Below, one piece after another: positions 57,814 through 64,000 of a stretch of 64,000 nucleotides of DNA (positions within the stretch are counted from its first letter, which is position 1; each line of letters begins with the position of its first letter). The notes under the pieces were generated by a model that made no database searches, was not told the origin of the DNA, and was given only the letters and a program-made list of their open reading frames with translations. A program made the position numbers and the translations under genes. The DNA lies in the NCBI GenBank assembly GCA_039602395.1, contig JBCNJP010000025.1, positions 48,503,980 through 48,567,979 of the forward strand, read 5' to 3'. The stretch is from Deinandra increscens subsp. villosa (taxonomy: Eukaryota > Streptophyta > Magnoliopsida > Asterales > Asteraceae).

Positions 57814-58254
57814 TTAGCATAAGATATCGAAACAACCTCCCAAACCATCCGGAGGCTTTGATTTCACATCCTTAACCGTAAAATTACCGGTTTTCACCCG
57901 GTTTTCATCCTCCCAACCACCAACTAACTTCCTAATCCATAAGGCAACCAACTTCATTAACTCCAACGAGTTTTTAACCTTCCAATGCTTATAACGACCC
58001 AGAAGAAACTTAATTTTTCCTAGAAAACTCAAAGCCGGGTCATTTCCACTAACAACCATCACCAACTTCCCCACACTTGGCCTGAGCGCTATCCTATCCT
58101 CAAATTCACCTATATCGCCAAGTATGGCTCTCCTACAACTACCCTCAACCATTAACTTCTCTCCAATCACTAATTCACTCCCGGGTTCTACCAACGGGTC
58201 ACTATCACTAATTTGTTCAATGAAGAGTTCTAACCCCCGAGATCTTCCCCGCAC
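57814..58254 (-). pseudogene. C-terminal extension after protease (element F)
   Basis: The minus strand encodes about 147 codons with LLGRYKHWKVKNSLELMKLV and ending PPDGLGGCFDILC. It overlaps the preceding frame by a shift near 58240. I do not recognise a domain. It sits where RT would begin in an autonomous element, yet the LTR follows at once, so the element seems to consist of gag and protease only. Confidence 0.5.
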
Positions 58255-59067
58255 TTAGGTTCTAGCACAACCGCATCCTCAACTACCTCAACCACTTTCT
58301 CACTATCTACCTCACCGGGTCTCACTAATGGGTCAAAAATGTCAACTTTCTCAATCAAACCCCCGGTGTTCTCCCCACACTCATTCTCCTCAATCTCTTC
58401 ATCCTCTAACCGATTATATACCACCACTAGATCGATGAATGACATCAAAGTACCTATCAAGCACACCGATTTTGTTCCACTATCCTCCTGTCTACCTACC
58501 TTAAACATGACACTCTCATTATCAACCCTTAGAGTTATGGTACCCTCAAAATCATCCACTAAAGCACGGGCAGACCTAAGAAAGGGCCTACCTAGAATCA
58601 AAGGGCAACTAGGGTCATAATCACTATCAACTACCACAAAGTCTATAGGGAACAAAAATTTATCAACTTTCCACAAGTACATTTTCCACTATACCCTTGG
58701 GTCTTACAATGGATTTATCAGCTAAAGATATGTTCATGCAAGTAGGTGCTAACTCGCCTAATCCTAAGTGCTCAAAAACAGAAAAAGGCATGACATTTAT
58801 CGAAGCACCTAGATCAGCTAAAGCATACGTCACAGAAGAACTACTAAAAATGCAAGGAATTGTAAAAACCCCCGGATCGTTTAATTTCTTGGGTAATTTA
58901 TTCTGGAACACGGCCGAACAATTTGCATCAAGAGTTATATCAGATAAAGCTTCAAGTTTCTTTTTACTACTTAACATGTCTTTCAAGAATTTTGCATACT
59001 TAGGCATTTTATTTATAACCTCAGTAAATGGCAATGTGATCCTAAGTTGCCTAAGAATATCAAGAAA
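58230..59067 (-). pseudogene. Athila-like aspartic protease (element F)
   Basis: The catalytic block is ALADLGASINVMPFSVFEHL (minus, about 58800-58860). It is followed by SLADKSIVRPKGIVENVLVE and, after a 1-base shift near 58670, by FPIDFVVVDSDYDPSCPLIL and GRPFLRSARALVDDFEGTI. This is the full set of Athila retropepsin blocks. An in-frame TAG at the upstream edge (59068-59070) separates it from the gag linker. A shift near 58240 ends it. Confidence 0.85.
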
Positions 59068-59487
59068 CTAACCGTACTCTTGTGCATTCTTCTGTTGAAT
59101 TAATCTCGCAGGATAGGGCACACGCTTCAAGTCCTCAGCTGTAATCGGTTGCGGTGCAAATCGGACCCTCTTCTTCTCCTTCGCCGCCTCCCACTTCATC
59201 GGCTTCTCTCCAGCTGGCGGTTTCTTCACTACCTCAGCCTCGACGTTTGGTGCGGTACTTGCTGGCGTTACGCTCGGATGCACCCTCCCGTCAGGCGTCT
59301 CTACCTCGATCTCCTCGTCGACCGGCTCCTCCTCAACTACTGCCGGTGATGGACTCTGAACAACTCTCCCGCTCCTAGTAGTAATGGCATTGACATTTGC
59401 GTTGGGGTTTTTGTACGTGCTACCAGAAAATTGACCCCCGCGGGAATTTAGCTCCTTGAGCTGCTTCACAATGTCGCCCACCGAACG
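59068..59487 (-). pseudogene. Gag-protease linker (element F)
   Basis: Pro/Glu/Ala-rich low-complexity linker in the same phase as the gag domain, with ITTRSGRVVQSP and KKRVRFAPQPITAEDLKRVP. In-frame TAG codons stand at both ends (59488-59490 and 59068-59070). Confidence 0.7.
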
Positions 59488-60322
59488 CTACAGATCCAAG
59501 AACGAAGCTTGTTGATTCCTTAGTAATGTGTCATGCTCCATCAGCTTCTTCAGGGTCCCCTCATCTCTCGACACTATCTGCTGTAGGATCTGGGTCTGGT
59601 TAGCTATAAGCTCTCTCATCTCCTTCAAACTAGACCCGTCATCTCCTCCACCATAGTTATTCCTCGGTGGAAAACCAGGTGGGTTTCCTCCCTCTCGCCA
59701 TCCTAAATTCTGGCCACTCCTCCACCCGGACTGAAAAGAATTACCGAACTGGTTTCGGTTTCCAATATAGTCGACCTGCTCAGCGGGAGCAAGCAGGCAG
59801 TCTCGGGTGTCGTGAGTGCCTCTACACAGTTCACATTTGGCTTTGATATGGAGTTTGATTTCTTCTAAAGCCCTATAGATGTTCTCTAACTCCTTAGGCG
59901 TCATAGTCTCTGAGCCAATGTGACTGACACTCCGGGTAGATGTAGAAGGTGCGAGTGATCTAGTCGGGGCCAAGGTGGCTCTCCGACCTCCGGGTGTCTG
60001 CTGTTCAGCAAGTGAAAAGCTCTCAAATATTGATTTGCATTCATCCATAGTGAGCTTTTCCATCATATGACCTCCAGCCGAAATATTGAACTCCTTCTGA
60101 ACCGAATAAGGAAGTCCATTGTAGAACTTTTCAATAATAGCCCATTCCGTCAACCCGTGTTGCAGACATTTGCTCAGAAGGGTATTGAATCTCTCGTAAG
60201 CGACCGAATAAGGCTCATCGGGATCCATCCTGAAGGAGTGGATTTCCTCCCGAGTACGTGCAGCCTTGACTGGAGGATGATACTTTTTCAGGAATTTTAA
60301 TTTCAGATCGTCCCAGGTGGTG
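59488..60322 (-). pseudogene. Athila-like gag with zinc finger (element F)
   Basis: The C-terminal part of the Retrotrans_gag domain is visible: YERFNTLLSKCLQHGLTEW and FYNGLPYSVQKEFN, then a Ser/Thr-rich linker, a Cys/His motif in CELCRGTHDTRDC (CX2CX3HX4C), a Gly/Asn/Arg-rich stretch and a coiled coil at the end. The N-terminal half lies in or beyond the gap at 60323. It would form the particle and bind element RNA. The TAG at 59488-59490 ends it early. Confidence 0.85.
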
Positions 60323-60822
60323 NNNNNNNNNNNNNNNNNNNNNNNNNNNNNNNNNNNNNNNNNNNNNNNNNNNNNNNNNNNNNNNNNNNNNNNNNNNNNN
60401 NNNNNNNNNNNNNNNNNNNNNNNNNNNNNNNNNNNNNNNNNNNNNNNNNNNNNNNNNNNNNNNNNNNNNNNNNNNNNNNNNNNNNNNNNNNNNNNNNNNN
60501 NNNNNNNNNNNNNNNNNNNNNNNNNNNNNNNNNNNNNNNNNNNNNNNNNNNNNNNNNNNNNNNNNNNNNNNNNNNNNNNNNNNNNNNNNNNNNNNNNNNN
60601 NNNNNNNNNNNNNNNNNNNNNNNNNNNNNNNNNNNNNNNNNNNNNNNNNNNNNNNNNNNNNNNNNNNNNNNNNNNNNNNNNNNNNNNNNNNNNNNNNNNN
60701 NNNNNNNNNNNNNNNNNNNNNNNNNNNNNNNNNNNNNNNNNNNNNNNNNNNNNNNNNNNNNNNNNNNNNNNNNNNNNNNNNNNNNNNNNNNNNNNNNNNN
60801 NNNNNNNNNNNNNNNNNNNNNN
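60323..60822. other. Assembly gap, exactly 500 N
   Basis: Unknown sequence. By comparison with the other LTR, it should hold the gag start, the primer-binding site and the first 400 or so bases of the LTR, if the gap length is real. Confidence 1.
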
Positions 60823-63800
60823 GACCTAAGGAATGGAAATACTGAATAATTTGGGTTTTGGATTTTAGGAATTTAAATTAACTAACTTAACTAACACTAA
60901 TGTCCGACAACAAAACAAACCTTGAGAAAATTATCAAATGTGAGAAGACACCACCTAGACATGGAATCCCAATTAATACCTATAATCGAACCTGACTTTA
61001 ACAATTCTGGTGGATCTTAGTTCACCTTTTAAGTCCTTCCTAGTAATTGCTTCTAACGCCCGAACAGGAGTTCACCTTGTGGGTACTTCCTACCTTGGCT
61101 AAACCTAACCACCCCCGAATCTAATCTAAGGCACCCTAGGCTAGCAGGAGCTACCACTAACCAACTGTAAACAATTCGGAATAACAAGTTAGAAAAATAA
61201 CCTGGGGAATTTCCTTTTGGGACAACTCGATCCTAAGCACTTAACCAACCCGACTACCCAATAGCTATCACCCTTTTAAGTTTATTTAGCTAGCAGCATA
61301 TAAGATTCAACTAACCACTTATCAACTAACCCTATGACCACAATTAAGCAATCACATTAAGTTGCAAGTTTAACCCTACTAATTAACTACTTTACCCAAA
61401 CCGGAAGACATCCGCAAGCAAAGCAAGGATTAATCTATAACTAGAAGACTAAATCAAGTACACAAACGCATCATCACAGAAAATTAATGGGATTTAATAG
61501 AAACAAACATCAATAAAATTGTCAAACGTCAAGCACGATCATAAATACTAAAAAGTCATCGTAATGGTCTAGGTGGTGTTATTAATTTAGCCAACCACCA
61601 TAATCAAAGTAAAATCAAAGATAAAGTCTGTAACTTTTACCCTAAGCATAGTTGTAGACTAAACGAATACAAGAAAACAAAGATTAAGAACGAAACCGGA
61701 TTGCGAGATTGATTGTCCTTATGTGTCCGGATCGAGCTCCACTTGATTCCACCTTCTTGGCCTCTGAAAATCGCCTCTAGACTCGTTTCTGATCGAACAC
61801 GTGTGCAGAATGGCAAATAAAACCCTAAAAGTTGAATTTATATCCGAATTGCTTCTTTTGTGGGTTTTGGAGATGTAGGCGTATCGCCTACTGCCTTCTT
61901 TCCCCCAGGCGATACGCCTGGGACTCACTCCGCGACAAAACAGTCGGTCAAACTGACTTAGAGCTTCCGTTGACTGCCCCATCTCTCGCGTATCGCTTAG
62001 AATCCTCATGTCCCCAGGCGATACGCCTGGGGTCTTCTTTTCAGCACTTTTCAATTATTTTCTCTATATTATTCTCAGCTCATATCCAACTTCTCATGTG
62101 ACCTCGGGATTTTATTAGAAACCTACAAAACATATAAAACACATAAATAAAGACTCAAAGACTCAAACCTAGCTAAAACAACTAAAACTAAAGGAAACCG
62201 ACTCAAATTAACTCAAATCTATACATAAAAGACCTCGGACAGGAGATGTGTTTGCAACACATTAAACATCCCCACACTGACTCTTTTTTCGTCCTTGAAA
62301 AATACTGCAATGGAATCATAACCAGGACTTTGACTTCTAAAAACTCACAATTTTTCTAATTTTTATATTTTACATAGTCTACTTACATCCCTGTAGCGAT
62401 TATCGATATTTCGATCCGATTAAACCCAACCACTGACCTTTGAGCCCCCAAGGTGTATATATTTTACCGGATATAGTTCAGTCTGCCTATGTGTCCCACT
62501 CTAGAAAGATCAAGTTCAACTTAATCCCGAATCATATTCAGTCCAAGTAAAGGTTAACAATGATTTAAGTTTTAGATTTTCACCACCCTCCTTAAGTCAG
62601 ATACAAAGATGTCCAAAGAATGATGGAATTGGATGGAATGTGGAACTCATGAGCATTTATTCTCTAATTTCTATATATTTTTTTCCTTTTTTTTTCTTTT
62701 TTTTCATTGGTTAATTTTAACTAAGATTACCAACGGACATCATCAGGGGCATTCTTTTCGAGATGTTATCCCCAAAATCATACGTGAGTATTTTGCCCGC
62801 GAGATCCAGAACATCATTAGAGGCACTCACCACGGCATACCATCCTTAGTTTGTACATGAGTATTTTGTCATTTCACTCTAAAAGTATTAACCAATTTTA
62901 TTACCTAATATGCTCGAGATAAAGAAAAAATGGGGCGCCACCGCATTGGTGTGCCTGGTTATTCTTAGGACATAGAAGTATCTAGCCTAAAGTGGTCTCT
63001 TTCCTCCTAATCATCAGTTTCAGTATTCCTATCACCCCTAAAATTGGAACCCACTAACAGACTGATTAATTACATATTTATACAACAATAAACACAATGG
63101 AATAATTAAGCGTTACTAAGTCAGTTGGGCCTACCAATACATCACTACCCAAGAATGTTTTCAACTTTTATTTATTTATTTATCATATAAGCAAAAAATT
63201 AGAAAACCAAATCCTGATTGTACTATCATTCCCCATTTAATTGCAGCCAGATTCTTGGACATTTTTAAACAATTTTTTAATTTTTTTTTGGATTTTTGGA
63301 CTTCTTTTTTTTCCCATAACACACTAATATAAAATTAAAAAAAACGCAAGGCTTCCCATCCCCACACTTAAATCAAACATTGTCCCCAATGTGGAATGAG
63401 AATAAAAATAAAGCAGAAATAGAAATAAACACACGACAAATAAAATTAAAACTGCAACGAAAATTAAAAATATAAAAAATAAAGCGGAACAGACTCCCCT
63501 GATTAAATTATTTAGATGAATTGCAAGCGAACCCGTAACCGCAGGTCCTCCACTAAAGTGTATGCCAATCCTATGCGCGAATATCATCGGACCTTACGAC
63601 AAAACAACCAAACAAACGACTCGAATCGACCAAAGCCTTAGTAACAAATACAAAAATAAGAATCACAAAACTATAAACTAAGGACGAAATAAAATAAAAT
63701 TAAAAATGAAGTTGAATTGGTGTTTACCTGAAAAAAAAAGAACTCACAAACCCCAAAAAACATAAATTAAAAATTAGTAAACCTGGTTGCAGACCCCCTC

Positions 63801-64000
63801 GCGTATCGCGAAGCATCCCTGATCAGACCACGCGTATTCGGAGCTGCTAACAAAACCGGCAGTGCATCCACTCTCCAGGCGTATCACCTACTGCCTTCCA
63901 ACCTTCCAGGCGATACGCCTGGAACATGTTTTCCAGAGAACTTTGAACTTTTGGCCTTGAAAAATTTCTATCTCTTTTGCTCTCCACTCTAGGTCCCTTG
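60823..64000 (-). mobile_element. 5' LTR of element F, cut by the window end
   Basis: Direct repeat of 54427-57608 with few differences (for example AATTAGTCGG against AACAGTCGG near 55546/61939). Same hairpin words and T-rich tracts. The outer part continues beyond base 64000. Confidence 0.8.

Noticed and set aside
59149..59378. Plus-strand Ser/Pro/Arg-rich frames
   Set aside because: Antisense shadows of the Athila gag-protease linker.

Overview
The window is plant nuclear DNA, most likely from an asterid and plausibly Asteraceae. It has LTR retrotransposons with tRNA-Asp and tRNA-iMet primer-binding sites, tRNA-derived SINEs, MITEs, (TA)n and (AAT)n microsatellites, and one intron-containing UDP-glycosyltransferase gene. 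The family placement is an inference, drawn mainly from the style of the Copia accessory ORFs. There is no bacterial-type operon, CRISPR array or rRNA. One 500-base assembly gap lies at 60323-60822.

Layout. (1) 1-8345: minus-strand Athila/Tat-like Gypsy material (A). It has broken gag and protease, a tRNA-Asp primer site at 3581-3597 and a long LTR, followed by a second decayed primer site (6856-6872) and a second, truncated LTR. (2) 8346-15050: a decayed SIRE-like Copia element (B), plus strand, gag through RNase H. (3) 15050-21905: a second SIRE-like element (C) that keeps gag but has lost all of pol. (4) 21906-31956: a 10-kb Copia element (D) with two LTRs, a broken pol and a 4.5-kb accessory coding region between pol and the 3' LTR. 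(5) 31957-33916: a mosaic Copia 3' end (E). (6) 34483-35223: two SINEs with clear target-site duplications. (7) 35734-42505: the only convincing host gene, a UGT85-type glycosyltransferase of 472 aa in two exons, whose 5.35-kb intron is a cluster of foldback elements and MITEs bounded by (TA)n, plus a plastid-like fragment. (8) 42682-43841: a 1.16-kb nearly perfect palindrome with 9-bp duplications (Mutator-type). (9) 43850-54010: small TE debris, including a hAT-like MITE, LTR fragments, a minus-strand Copia LTR and a CACTA-like end. (10) 54016-64000: a minus-strand Athila-like gag-protease element (F) between two nearly identical LTRs of more than 3 kb; the second LTR runs off the window.

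The observation most likely to be new is a three-hairpin array found twice, at 14150-14399 and 20476-20716, in the 3' noncoding regions of the two SIRE-like elements. The stems differ between hairpins but stay paired, and the apical loops fall into three classes (GAAA, GGGA, CACAA). This looks like a selected structured RNA. The second is a 711-bp piece of an element-D-type accessory ORF inserted into the gag of element C, reading in frame into the downstream gag domain.

All mismatch counts and pairings were made by eye.
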